64,000 nt of DNA from Tepidiphilus olei (lineage in GTDB: Bacteria; Pseudomonadota; Gammaproteobacteria; Burkholderiales; Rhodocyclaceae), in assembly GCF_006980705.1 (NCBI RefSeq), contig NZ_SBHO01000010.1, positions 1 through 64,000 on the forward strand. Direction: 5' to 3'. A program made the translations under genes and the position numbers. Below are positions 37,331-45,311 of this stretch, piece after piece. Each line of letters begins with the position of its first letter. Position 1 is the stretch's first letter. The notes beneath the pieces are model-generated. The model saw only the letters and a list, made by a program, of their open reading frames with translations. It was not told the origin of the DNA and made no database searches.

Positions 37331-38479
37331 GTGGATTTCGCACTCAGCGAGGAACAGCAAGCGCTGCTCGCAGCCGCAGAGCGCTTTGCCGTGCAGAAAC
37401 TACAACCAGGCTACCGCGACCGAGAACAGCGTGGATCGATCGAGCGCGACATTGCACGGCAGATGGGCGAACTGGGTTTCCTCGCCCCAGAGCTCGCGCC
37501 CGAGTATGGTGGCGCAGGGCTCGATCGACTCACCAGCGGACTCATTACCGAGCAGATCGCACGGGGCGATTTCAACGTCTCCTATCTCAACCTGCTCACT
37601 TCCTTGTGTGGTCAGATCATTGTCGATCATGCCCGCTGCGAACAGGCCCGTGACTGGCTGCGCGACGTAGTTGCCGGGCACAAACTGATCGCTCTGGCCT
37701 TGACCGAGCCGAGTGCAGGTTCCGATGCGGCGCACATCAGGCTGCGCGCAGTGCGCGAGGGAGATCATTACGTCCTCTCCGGTGAAAAAACCTCCATCTC
37801 GATGGCAACCCAAGCGGACATCGCCGTCGTATTCGCCCGCACCGGCAGCGAAGAGGCTGGCGCTCGAGGCATCTCGGCTTTCCTGGTGGCGCTCGATGCC
37901 CCTGGGATCACGCGTACCGCTTTCGATGACGTGGGCTCGCGTGCTGTGGGTCGAGGGTCGATCTTCTTCGATGGGGTGCGCGTACCCGCGGAGATGATGC
38001 TCGGTGACGAAGGTCAAGGATTCGTGCAGGTCATGCAAGGGTTCGACTTCAGCCGGGCTCTGATCGGCTTACAGTGCATGGCAGTGGCCCGCGTCTCGCT
38101 GGATGAGACATGGCGCTACGTCCAAGAGCGCCAGGCCTTCGGTCGTCCGATCGCCGAGTTTCAGGGGGTAACTTTCCCTTTGGCCGAAGCCGAGACGCAG
38201 TACGAAGCCTGTCGCTGGCTGTGCTTGCGCACGTTGTGGCTGAAAGACCAGGGATTGCCGCACACGGCCGAAGCGGCGATGTGCAAATGGTGGGCGCCGA
38301 AGCTTGCCTGTGAGATCATCCAGCAATGCCTGATCGCACACGGCCACGGCGGCTATAGCAACGATCTGCCGTTCGGGCAACGCTATCGCGACGTCCTTGG
38401 CTTGCAGATCGGCGACGGCACTGCCAACATCATGAAAATGATCATCGCCCGGCAAATGCTCGCTCGGCATCGCACCTAA
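37331..38479 (+). CDS. aliB: Cyclohexanecarboxyl-CoA dehydrogenase-type acyl-CoA dehydrogenase
   Basis: A 382-residue FAD acyl-CoA dehydrogenase. MDFALSEEQQALLAAAERFA opens it, ALALTEPSAGSDAAHIRLRAV binds FAD, and the C-terminal helix runs LIAHGHGGYSNDLPFGQRYRDV. Where most family members have the catalytic Glu in YEGT, this protein has GLQIGDGTANIMKM, so Asp replaces Glu. This fits the alicyclic-acid subgroup (AliB/BadJ-like) rather than a fatty-acid enzyme. The start is GTG 37331 behind GGGGGAGGAGACGCC. It would introduce the ring double bond after AliA. Confidence 0.78.
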   Translation: MDFALSEEQQALLAAAERFAVQKLQPGYRDREQRGSIERDIARQMGELGFLAPELAPEYGGAGLDRLTSGLITEQIARGDFNVSYLNLLTSLCGQIIVDHARCEQARDWLRDVVAGHKLIALALTEPSAGSDAAHIRLRAVREGDHYVLSGEKTSISMATQADIAVVFARTGSEEAGARGISAFLVALDAPGITRTAFDDVGSRAVGRGSIFFDGVRVPAEMMLGDEGQGFVQVMQGFDFSRALIGLQCMAVARVSLDETWRYVQERQAFGRPIAEFQGVTFPLAEAETQYEACRWLCLRTLWLKDQGLPHTAEAAMCKWWAPKLACEIIQQCLIAHGHGGYSNDLPFGQRYRDVLGLQIGDGTANIMKMIIARQMLARHRT

Positions 38480-38622
38480 GGGGACGCTGAAGAAATGAGC
38501 GAGCGGGATGAAGCGCAAGGCGCACGGAGCGCAGCAACCGAGACATATCGAGTGGATAGGCGAGGGAGCGAGCACCGCGCAACGCAGCGATTCGCCCGCG
38601 CAGCCAATTATTCAGCGTTTCC
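38480..38622. repeat. Intergenic repeat element with inverted ends (MITE-like)
   Basis: This 143-bp block fills exactly the gap between the aliB stop and the marR stop. Its ends are imperfect inverted repeats (GGGGACGCTGAAGAAAT against GGGAAACGCTGAATAATT). Its interior (AGGCGCACGGAGCGCAGC, GGAGCGAGCACCGCGCA) is shared with a diverged copy at 49500-49610. An end-like fragment TCAGCGTTTCCTA also lies at 35484. No coding capacity is visible. Confidence 0.6.
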
Positions 38623-39093
38623 CTAGAGTTTGGCCATGTTATTGTGCAGGACATTGAGATAATGAATAAAAGTGATGCGGTCATCGAACGACAAACCTTT
38701 GAGTGCCTTGTCGTAGAAGTCGTGGATGGGCTCGGCAAGATCGGCCCACAACTTTTCCCCTGCAGGGGTGAGGCGTACCTTGCGTGAGCGGCGATCTTCC
38801 TCGCCAGTCACTCGTTCAAGGTAACCTTGGCGCTCCAGGCGATTGAGGATGCCAAAGAGGTTCTGCCGACTCACCAGCAGATAGCGGCTGAGCTCTCCAA
38901 CCGTCATGCCATCGGCTGCCTGTGGCCGAGAAAGCGCACCGAGCACCGACCACTGCTGGGTCGTCACGCCAAACTCGCTCAACGCTTGCGTGCCCTTGGT
39001 GTGCAAAGTGTTGGCCGTCTGAAAGAAACGGAAGAACAGACGGTTGTTGATTTCGACGGTCGCGAGGGTTTTTTCCAGGCTGAGGTCTTTCAT
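38623..39093 (-). CDS. MarR-family regulator, BadR-like
   Basis: A 156-residue winged-helix regulator. EINNRLFFRFFQTANTLHTKG, FGVTTQQWSVLGALSRP and the recognition helix region LSRYLLVSRQNLFGILNRLERQGYLERVTGEEDRRSRKVRLTPAG are those of MarR proteins. They are close in style to BadR, which senses alicyclic CoA thioesters in Rhodopseudomonas. It is divergent from the BadH-like gene and convergent with aliB. It probably represses or derepresses both flanking transcripts. The start MKDLSLEKT has little ribosome-site signal. Confidence 0.78.
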   Translation of the reverse strand: MKDLSLEKTLATVEINNRLFFRFFQTANTLHTKGTQALSEFGVTTQQWSVLGALSRPQAADGMTVGELSRYLLVSRQNLFGILNRLERQGYLERVTGEEDRRSRKVRLTPAGEKLWADLAEPIHDFYDKALKGLSFDDRITFIHYLNVLHNNMAKL

Positions 39094-39198
39094 CGTAAAA
39101 AAAGCCGAATAACGAAACGCGGCATTGAAGCACAATCGGTTTCTCGTGGCAACAGGATAAAGTTTTCGGTCACCAACACAACAATGAGGAGTAGGAGC

Positions 39199-39969
39199 AT
39201 GGGTATGAAAGGCTTACGCGACAAAATCGCAGTGGTCACCGGCGGTGGCAGCGGGATCGGGGCAGCCATTTGTCGCCGTTTCGCCGAAGAAGGAACGGTG
39301 GTGGCGATACTCGACCTCAATGGGGATGCCGCCGAGCAAGTGGCGGCGGAAATTCGTGCCAGCGGAAGCAAGGCCAAAGCCTACACGGTCGACATCAGCG
39401 TGCAAGACCAGGTACAACGCACGATCGAGGCGGTCGAAGCAGAGCTTGGCCCCATCGACATCCTCGTCAATAACGCCGGCTGGGATCGCGCGGCGCCCTT
39501 CCTCAAAACCGACAAGGCCCTGTGGGACAAAGTCGTGGCGATCAATCTCTACGGCCCACTCAACATGCACCATGCCGTGCTGAGCCGTATGGCACAACGC
39601 GGCAGAGGGCGTGTCGTCAACATCGCTTCCGACGCGGCACGCGTGGGTTCATCGGGCGAATCGGTCTATGCGTTTTGTAAAGGCGGGTTGGTCGCGTTCT
39701 CCAAGACGATCGCCCGTGAGCTCGCCAAACAGCAGATCAATGTCAACGTCGTCTGCCCAGGTCCCACCGACACGCCCCTCTTTCGTAGCTTCGGTGAAGG
39801 CGAGCAAGGGGAAAAGCTACGCGCGGCCCTGATCCGTGCCATTCCCTTCGGCCGTCTCGGGAAACCGGAAGATCTCGCAGGCATCGTCGTTTTCCTCGGC
39901 AGCGACGAAGCCTCTTTCATCACCGGTCAGGTCATCAGCGTCTCCGGTGGTCTGACGATGGTGGGTTGA
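39199..39969 (+). CDS. badH: 2-hydroxycyclohexanecarboxyl-CoA dehydrogenase-like SDR
   Basis: A 256-residue short-chain dehydrogenase. TGGGSGIGAAICRRFAEEG is the NAD loop, VNNAGWDRAAPF the central motif, and NIASDAARVGSS with YAFCK the Ser-Tyr-Lys active site. The stretch from IASDAARVGSSGES through GGLVAFSKT to the end VSGGLTMVG is strikingly like BadH, which oxidises 2-hydroxycyclohexanecarboxyl-CoA to the 2-keto ester. AGGAGTAGGAGC precedes the start. The next acyl-CoA dehydrogenase follows after 15 bases, so they form one operon. Confidence 0.82.
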   Translation: MGMKGLRDKIAVVTGGGSGIGAAICRRFAEEGTVVAILDLNGDAAEQVAAEIRASGSKAKAYTVDISVQDQVQRTIEAVEAELGPIDILVNNAGWDRAAPFLKTDKALWDKVVAINLYGPLNMHHAVLSRMAQRGRGRVVNIASDAARVGSSGESVYAFCKGGLVAFSKTIARELAKQQINVNVVCPGPTDTPLFRSFGEGEQGEKLRAALIRAIPFGRLGKPEDLAGIVVFLGSDEASFITGQVISVSGGLTMVG

Positions 39970-39984
39970 AAAGGGAGAAACGCG

Positions 39985-41145
39985 ATGGTTCGCGACCAGG
40001 AAACCCTGTCGCTACTGCTCAATACGGTCGCGCGTTTCGTGCGCGAGCGCTTGGTACCGGCCGAGGCGGAAGTGGCGCGCACCGACCACATTCCGGAGGA
40101 GATCGTCGCCGAGATGCGCCGCCTGGGGCTCTTCGGCCTGACGATCCCCGAGGAGTACGGTGGGATGGGGCTCACGATGGAAGAAGAGGTACAGGTGTAC
40201 TTCGAAATGGGGCACACCTCACCGGCCTTCCGCTCCTACTTCGGCACCAACTGCGGCATCGGCAGCCAGGCGATCGTCATCGACGGGACGCCCGAGCAGA
40301 AAGCGCGCTATCTGCCCCGCCTCGCTTCGGGTGAGCTCATCGGCTCCTTCGCTTTGACGGAGCCAGGTGCCGGATCGGACGCGGCAAGCCTGAAGACGAC
40401 GGCGGTGCGCGAAGGTGACCACTACGTGCTCAACGGCACCAAGCGCTTCATCACCAACGCGCCGGAAGCCGGCATCTTTACCGTCATGGCGCGCACCGAC
40501 CCGATGAAAAAGGGAGCCGACGGCATCTCGGCCTTCATCGTCGAGCGCGACACGCCGGGTCTGTGGGTCGGCCCGCCCGATGTCAAGATGGGTCAGCGCG
40601 GAGCGCACACCGCCGACGTCGTCTTCGAAAACTGCCGTGTGCCGGCCGAAAACCTGATCGGCGGTGTCGAGGGCCAAGGCTTCAAAACGGCGATGAAAGT
40701 ACTCGACAAAGGGCGCATCGCCATCGCCGCGACGGCGGTCGGCGTGGCCGAGCGCATGCTGCAGGATGCGCTGCGCTACGCTTGCGAACGCGAGCAGTTC
40801 GGCAAGCCGATCGCCGAATTCCAGCTGGTACAAGCGATGCTCGCCGACAGCCAGGCCGAGATCTACGCCGCGCGCTGCATGGTGCTCGATGCCGCGCGCC
40901 GGCGCGACGCCGGGGAGAACGTCAACCTGCAGGCGGCCTGCGCCAAGATGTTCGCCACCGAGATGTGCGGTCGAGTGGCCGACCGGGCGGTGCAGATCCA
41001 CGGCGGCGCCGGCTACATGGCCGAGTATGGCATCGAGCGTTTCTACCGCGACGTGCGGCTGTTTCGCATCTACGAAGGAACGACGCAGATTCAGCAGCTG
41101 GTGATTGCGCGCAATCTGATCCGAAAAGAAAAACTCTACGGGTGA
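39985..41145 (+). CDS. Acyl-CoA dehydrogenase (general type)
   Basis: A 386-residue FAD enzyme of the acyl-CoA dehydrogenase family. IPEEYGGMGLTMEEEVQVYFEMG, GSFALTEPGAGSDAASLKTTA, VQIHGGAGYMAEYGIERFYRD and the catalytic-Glu motif RIYEGTTQIQQLVIARN are all intact. Unlike the neighbour at 37331, it keeps the standard Glu. It could act on the ring-opened pimeloyl-CoA-like product or on cyclohexanecarboxyl-CoA itself; the sequence does not decide. It is co-transcribed with the BadH-like gene. Confidence 0.85.
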   Translation: MVRDQETLSLLLNTVARFVRERLVPAEAEVARTDHIPEEIVAEMRRLGLFGLTIPEEYGGMGLTMEEEVQVYFEMGHTSPAFRSYFGTNCGIGSQAIVIDGTPEQKARYLPRLASGELIGSFALTEPGAGSDAASLKTTAVREGDHYVLNGTKRFITNAPEAGIFTVMARTDPMKKGADGISAFIVERDTPGLWVGPPDVKMGQRGAHTADVVFENCRVPAENLIGGVEGQGFKTAMKVLDKGRIAIAATAVGVAERMLQDALRYACEREQFGKPIAEFQLVQAMLADSQAEIYAARCMVLDAARRRDAGENVNLQAACAKMFATEMCGRVADRAVQIHGGAGYMAEYGIERFYRDVRLFRIYEGTTQIQQLVIARNLIRKEKLYG

Positions 41146-41231
41146 ACCGTCCCTGGTGCGACCCGTGGTGGAAGGATCACAACGGGTCGGCCGCATGCAG
41201 ACGATGATCCATGGGTCTTTCGCCAGGGTTG

Positions 41232-43346
41232 TCAGACGATACGCCCCTCCGCCACGGCGTGACAAGCCACCTCACTGCCTTCGCTCCTGATGGTCAGAAC
41301 TGGTACTTCGCGCCGACAACGATCGAAGGCGTGGGGGCATCGCGGATGGAAGGCACAACCTGAAGGGGGATGTATCGGATTGGGTACTTCGCCCTCGATC
41401 ATGGTGCGCCGCTTGCCCGTCCCCTCCAGGGAGGGCACCGCGTCTAACAGCATCCGCGAATAAGGGTGATAGGCGGTGGCAAAGAGCCGATCCGATGCAG
41501 CAACCTCGACGATGCGTCCTAAATACATCACGGCAATGCGGTCAGCCATATGTTTGACCACTGCCATGTCGTGGCTGATGAACAAATAGGTGAGACCATA
41601 CTGCTGCTGCAGATCCTTCATCAGGTTGAGGATCTGCGCTTGGACCGAAACGTCCAATGCAGAGGTAGGCTCATCGCACACCAAGAACTCCGGCTCGTTG
41701 GCCAAGGCGCGGGCGATGGAGATGCGTTGGCGCTGGCCGCCTGAGAACTCGTGAGGATAACGTAGCGCATCCGCCGCTGACAGCCCTACCTGCTCGAGCA
41801 GTTTGCCGACGCGGCGACGGCGGTCGACATCGGACATTTCCGGACGAAAATAGCGCAACGGCTCGCCAATGATGGCACCCACCCGCCACAGCGGATTGAG
41901 GCTGGCGTAAGGATCCTGGAAAATCATCTGGAAACGCTTACGAACCGCCGCGGCCCGACGCCCAGAACGGCGAGCCAGATCGGTGATCTCTTCGCCGGCG
42001 TAAAACAGCCGACCGCGCGTCAAGTCGTAGAGACCCACGATCAAGCGTGCCAAAGTCGATTTCCCGCAGCCAGACTCCCCTACTAAAGACAAGGTCTCAC
42101 CGCGGCGGATAACCAAACTCACGCCATCCACGGCCTTCAGCGTTACCCTCCCGGTACGCTCCAGCACCCGATTGATCCACGGTTTGGAGACATCGAAATG
42201 ACGCACCAAGTCGATGGCCTTCACCAACACCTCGCCGGCGGGTCTCGGTGTCGATGAAACCAGTACTACACGCTCACCCCCCTGTGGCTGACGACGCACA
42301 ACGGGGGCTTCTGGATCATGGAGCCAACAAGCGGTCAGGCTGTCACCCGAAGGAATCAATTCCGGGCGCTCGCGGCGACAACGCTCGGCGGCATGGGGAC
42401 AACGAGGGTGAAAAGCACAGCCAGAAGGGATCGCTGCCAAACGGGGCATGGCCCCTTCGATCTGGTAGAGGCGTTCGCGCCGCCCATCGAGCCGGGGAAT
42501 GGCCGCCATCAGCCCTTCGGTATAGGGATGACGGGGACGATGGATCACCTCATTCACAGGGCCGATCTCGATCAACCGACCCGCATACATCACGGCAACC
42601 CGATCTGCGTTTTCGGCAATCACCCCCATGTCGTGGGTAATCAACATCACTGCCGCGCCCCGCCCGGCACAAAGCCGTTTGAGCAACCCCAGGATCTGCG
42701 CCTGCACCGACACGTCCAGTGCCGTGGTGGGCTCATCGGCGATGATCAGCTGCGGTTGGGCCGCCAGCGCCAAAACGATCACCACCCGCTGGCGCATGCC
42801 GCCAGACAACTGATGCGGATAGCTGTCGAAACGCGTCTCCGGAGCAGGAATACCCACCTCGGCGAGCAGATCAAGGGCGAGCGCTCGGGCCTGCTTCTCA
42901 TTCAGGGGCAGATGGGTACGGATCGTTTCCACCAGCTGGTCACCGATGGAGAAAAGAGGGTTGAGGCTGGTCAGAGGATCTTGGAAAATCATGCCGATAT
43001 GACGGCCACGCAACCGAACGAAGTCATCTTCTGGCAGGTTGTCGATGCGTCGCCCGGCCAGGTGAATCTCACCGCTGGCGATACGCCCGGGGGGCTCGAG
43101 CAAACGGATCACCGCGTTGCCGATCATAGACTTACCAGCCCCTGATTCGCCCACCACACCGAGGACTTCACCCGGGGCGATATCGAAGGAAACATCGTCG
43201 AGCGCCACCAAATTGGCATGGCGGACGGGGAACTCCACCCGCAGATGGCGCACACTCAGAATGGGCCCTTCGCTGCTGGCACTTTGGCGATCCTCAGTGC
43301 GGTTCGTGGAATTCGGCTTATCGGAGCTTGGGGTTGAGGACATCAC
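41232..43346 (-). CDS. Peptide-type ABC transporter, two fused ATP-binding domains
   Basis: The 704-residue cytoplasmic ATPase has two full nucleotide-binding domains in one chain (DppD plus DppF type, as in GsiA). The first has GVVGESGAGKSMIGNAV, signature LSGGMRQR and LIIADEPTTALDVSVQAQ. The second has LVGESGCGKSTLARLIVG, FSGGQRQR and LVCDEPTSALDVSVQAQ. Each is followed by the oligopeptide-transporter C-terminal motif (SGCAFHPRCPHA). It overlaps the upstream permease gene by 29 bases and is the last gene of the operon. The substrate is undetermined. Confidence 0.9.
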   Translation of the reverse strand: MMSSTPSSDKPNSTNRTEDRQSASSEGPILSVRHLRVEFPVRHANLVALDDVSFDIAPGEVLGVVGESGAGKSMIGNAVIRLLEPPGRIASGEIHLAGRRIDNLPEDDFVRLRGRHIGMIFQDPLTSLNPLFSIGDQLVETIRTHLPLNEKQARALALDLLAEVGIPAPETRFDSYPHQLSGGMRQRVVIVLALAAQPQLIIADEPTTALDVSVQAQILGLLKRLCAGRGAAVMLITHDMGVIAENADRVAVMYAGRLIEIGPVNEVIHRPRHPYTEGLMAAIPRLDGRRERLYQIEGAMPRLAAIPSGCAFHPRCPHAAERCRRERPELIPSGDSLTACWLHDPEAPVVRRQPQGGERVVLVSSTPRPAGEVLVKAIDLVRHFDVSKPWINRVLERTGRVTLKAVDGVSLVIRRGETLSLVGESGCGKSTLARLIVGLYDLTRGRLFYAGEEITDLARRSGRRAAAVRKRFQMIFQDPYASLNPLWRVGAIIGEPLRYFRPEMSDVDRRRRVGKLLEQVGLSAADALRYPHEFSGGQRQRISIARALANEPEFLVCDEPTSALDVSVQAQILNLMKDLQQQYGLTYLFISHDMAVVKHMADRIAVMYLGRIVEVAASDRLFATAYHPYSRMLLDAVPSLEGTGKRRTMIEGEVPNPIHPPSGCAFHPRCPHAFDRCRREVPVLTIRSEGSEVACHAVAEGRIV

Positions 43347-44280
43347 GCAACCAATCTCCCAGCAGGTTGACGGAGAGCGCCAGCATCAAGAGAGCCAAGC
43401 CGGGGAAGAGGAGAATCCACCATTCTCCCGAAAACATGTAATCCTGGCCGACCCGGATCAAGGTACCCAGACTCGGTTGGGTGGGTGGCATACCCACCCC
43501 CAAAAACGACAGCGTCGCTTCGGCAATGATGGCGAGCGCCAAGCCGATGGTCGCGATCACCAGGACTGGACGCAGTACATTGGGCAGGATGTGCTGGAAG
43601 AGGATGCGCACGTCCGGCAGACCGATCACGCGCGCCGCCTGCACGTATTCCTTGTTTTTCTCCACCATGGTGGTGCCGCGCACGGCGCGGGCAAACTGCA
43701 CCCAGTCGGAAAGACCGATGGCAATGATCAGCACGATGATGGCGGCTTCGGCATGCAGGGAACGCGGGAGAAAGCCACGGATCACCCCAAAGATCAGCAG
43801 AGCCATCAAAATCGACGGAAAAGTGAGCTGGATGTCGGCAATGCGCATGAGCAAGGCGTCACGCCAACCACCGCGAAAGCCTGCCACCAGACCTAGAGTG
43901 GTTCCCAGCACCAAGGCGAAGAGCACCGAGGCGAAGCCCACCAGCAGCGAAATGCGCGAACCATAGAGGATCGCCGAAAAGACGTCGCGCCCTTGGCCGT
44001 CACTACCCAGCAAGTAGAAGTTTCCGGTCAACTCCGAAGTAGTCAGCGGCGGGGTGAAAGCGTCGATCAGATGCAGCTGTCTCGGATCGAAAGGGTTTTG
44101 CGGCGCGATCCAGGGCGCGAAGACGGCGCCAGCAAACATCAAAAGGGTTACCAAGCTTGCCACGATCACCACCGGTTGCCGCTTCCAGGAGTAGACGATG
44201 TCGCTCGCCAAAAACGCCTGCAGTCGGCTGGGCGCCTCGTGCCCCTTCAAACCGTGCGCGGGGTCGTCCGAGCGGCTCAT
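43318..44280 (-). CDS. Peptide-type ABC transporter permease (DppC-like)
   Basis: A 320-residue inner-membrane permease with about six helices. An N-terminal OppC-like segment (RQPVVIVASLVTLLMFAGAVFAPWIAP) is followed by YLLGSDGQGRDVFSAILYGSR. The coupling EAA loop region is ARVIGLPDVRILFQHILPNVLRPVLV. It overlaps the second permease by 4 bases and the ATPase gene by 29. It pairs with the DppB-like protein to form the channel. Confidence 0.9.
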   Translation of the reverse strand: MSRSDDPAHGLKGHEAPSRLQAFLASDIVYSWKRQPVVIVASLVTLLMFAGAVFAPWIAPQNPFDPRQLHLIDAFTPPLTTSELTGNFYLLGSDGQGRDVFSAILYGSRISLLVGFASVLFALVLGTTLGLVAGFRGGWRDALLMRIADIQLTFPSILMALLIFGVIRGFLPRSLHAEAAIIVLIIAIGLSDWVQFARAVRGTTMVEKNKEYVQAARVIGLPDVRILFQHILPNVLRPVLVIATIGLALAIIAEATLSFLGVGMPPTQPSLGTLIRVGQDYMFSGEWWILLFPGLALLMLALSVNLLGDWLRDVLNPKLR

Positions 44281-45257
44281 TTGCTCCCTCCTGGTACCCT
44301 AAGGCGAGGATCGACTACGTAGTAGAGCAGATCCACCACCAAATTGATGAGCACGAAGACCAAAGCGATCATCATCAGGTAGGCGGCCATCAACGGGATG
44401 TCGACGAAACGCACGGCGGTGATGAATAAGGCCCCCACCCCGGGCCACTGGAAGACCGTCTCGGTGATGATGGCGAACGCGATGATGGTGCCGAGCTGCA
44501 GGCCGATGATCGTAATCACGGGAATCAGGGTATTTTTCAGCGCATGGCGCAGGTTGACCACCCGTTGGGGCAGTCCACGTGCTCGAGCAAACTTGATGTA
44601 GTCGGTACGCAATACCTCGAGCATCTCGGCCCGCACCAAACGCATGATCAAGGTCAGCTGAAAAAGCCCCAGGGTGATGGCTGGCAGAATCAATGAGCGG
44701 AGGCCACTAGCAGTGAGCAGCCCGGTGGTCCACCAGGACCCGATGCGCACCGTCTCGCCGCGACCAAAGGCGGGTAACCAGCCCAGATTGACGGCGAAAA
44801 GGTAGATCAGCAGAACACCGATCAGAAAAGTGGGCAGCGAGACGCCGATCAGCGACACGGCCATGATGAATTTCGACAACAAGCTACCGCGCGCGATGGC
44901 CGTGTAGACGCCGAACACGATACCCAGCACCACAGCAAAAATGGCCGAAACGATGGCCAGCTCCAAGGTGGCAGGCAGGCGCTCGAGGATCATCTCGGTC
45001 ACCGGCCGCGCCGAACGATAAGAAATGCCGAACTCCAACTGAACTGCATTGACGATGAAATTCCAGAACTGCACCACTACCGGTTGGTCGAGCCCGAGCT
45101 GGGCACGCAGCGCAGCGCGATCGGCCTCCGTCGCCTCTTGGCCCAACATGTTGAGTACCGGATCACCGACGTAGTGAAACAAAGAAAAAGCGAAAAGGGA
45201 GACCATCAACATCACGAAGATGGCCTGCAATACGCGCTGGATGAGAAATGCTAGCAT
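44277..45257 (-). CDS. Peptide-type ABC transporter permease (DppB-like)
   Basis: A 326-residue permease beginning MLAFLIQRVLQAIFVMLMVSLFAFSLF, the standard OppB/DppB start. The ALRAQLGLDQPVVVQFWNFIVNAVQLEFG segment and EAA loop FARARGLPQRVVNLRHALKNTLIPV are present. It is 54 bases after the binding-protein gene. The extracellular loop VNLGWLPAFGRGETVRIGSW is typical of di/oligopeptide and glutathione systems. Confidence 0.9.
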   Translation of the reverse strand: MLAFLIQRVLQAIFVMLMVSLFAFSLFHYVGDPVLNMLGQEATEADRAALRAQLGLDQPVVVQFWNFIVNAVQLEFGISYRSARPVTEMILERLPATLELAIVSAIFAVVLGIVFGVYTAIARGSLLSKFIMAVSLIGVSLPTFLIGVLLIYLFAVNLGWLPAFGRGETVRIGSWWTTGLLTASGLRSLILPAITLGLFQLTLIMRLVRAEMLEVLRTDYIKFARARGLPQRVVNLRHALKNTLIPVITIIGLQLGTIIAFAIITETVFQWPGVGALFITAVRFVDIPLMAAYLMMIALVFVLINLVVDLLYYVVDPRLRVPGGSK

Positions 45258-45311
45258 GGGATCATCGTGTCGGCCCCCAACCGGGGGCGGCCCGAGGGGG
45301 TATTGCGCCGA

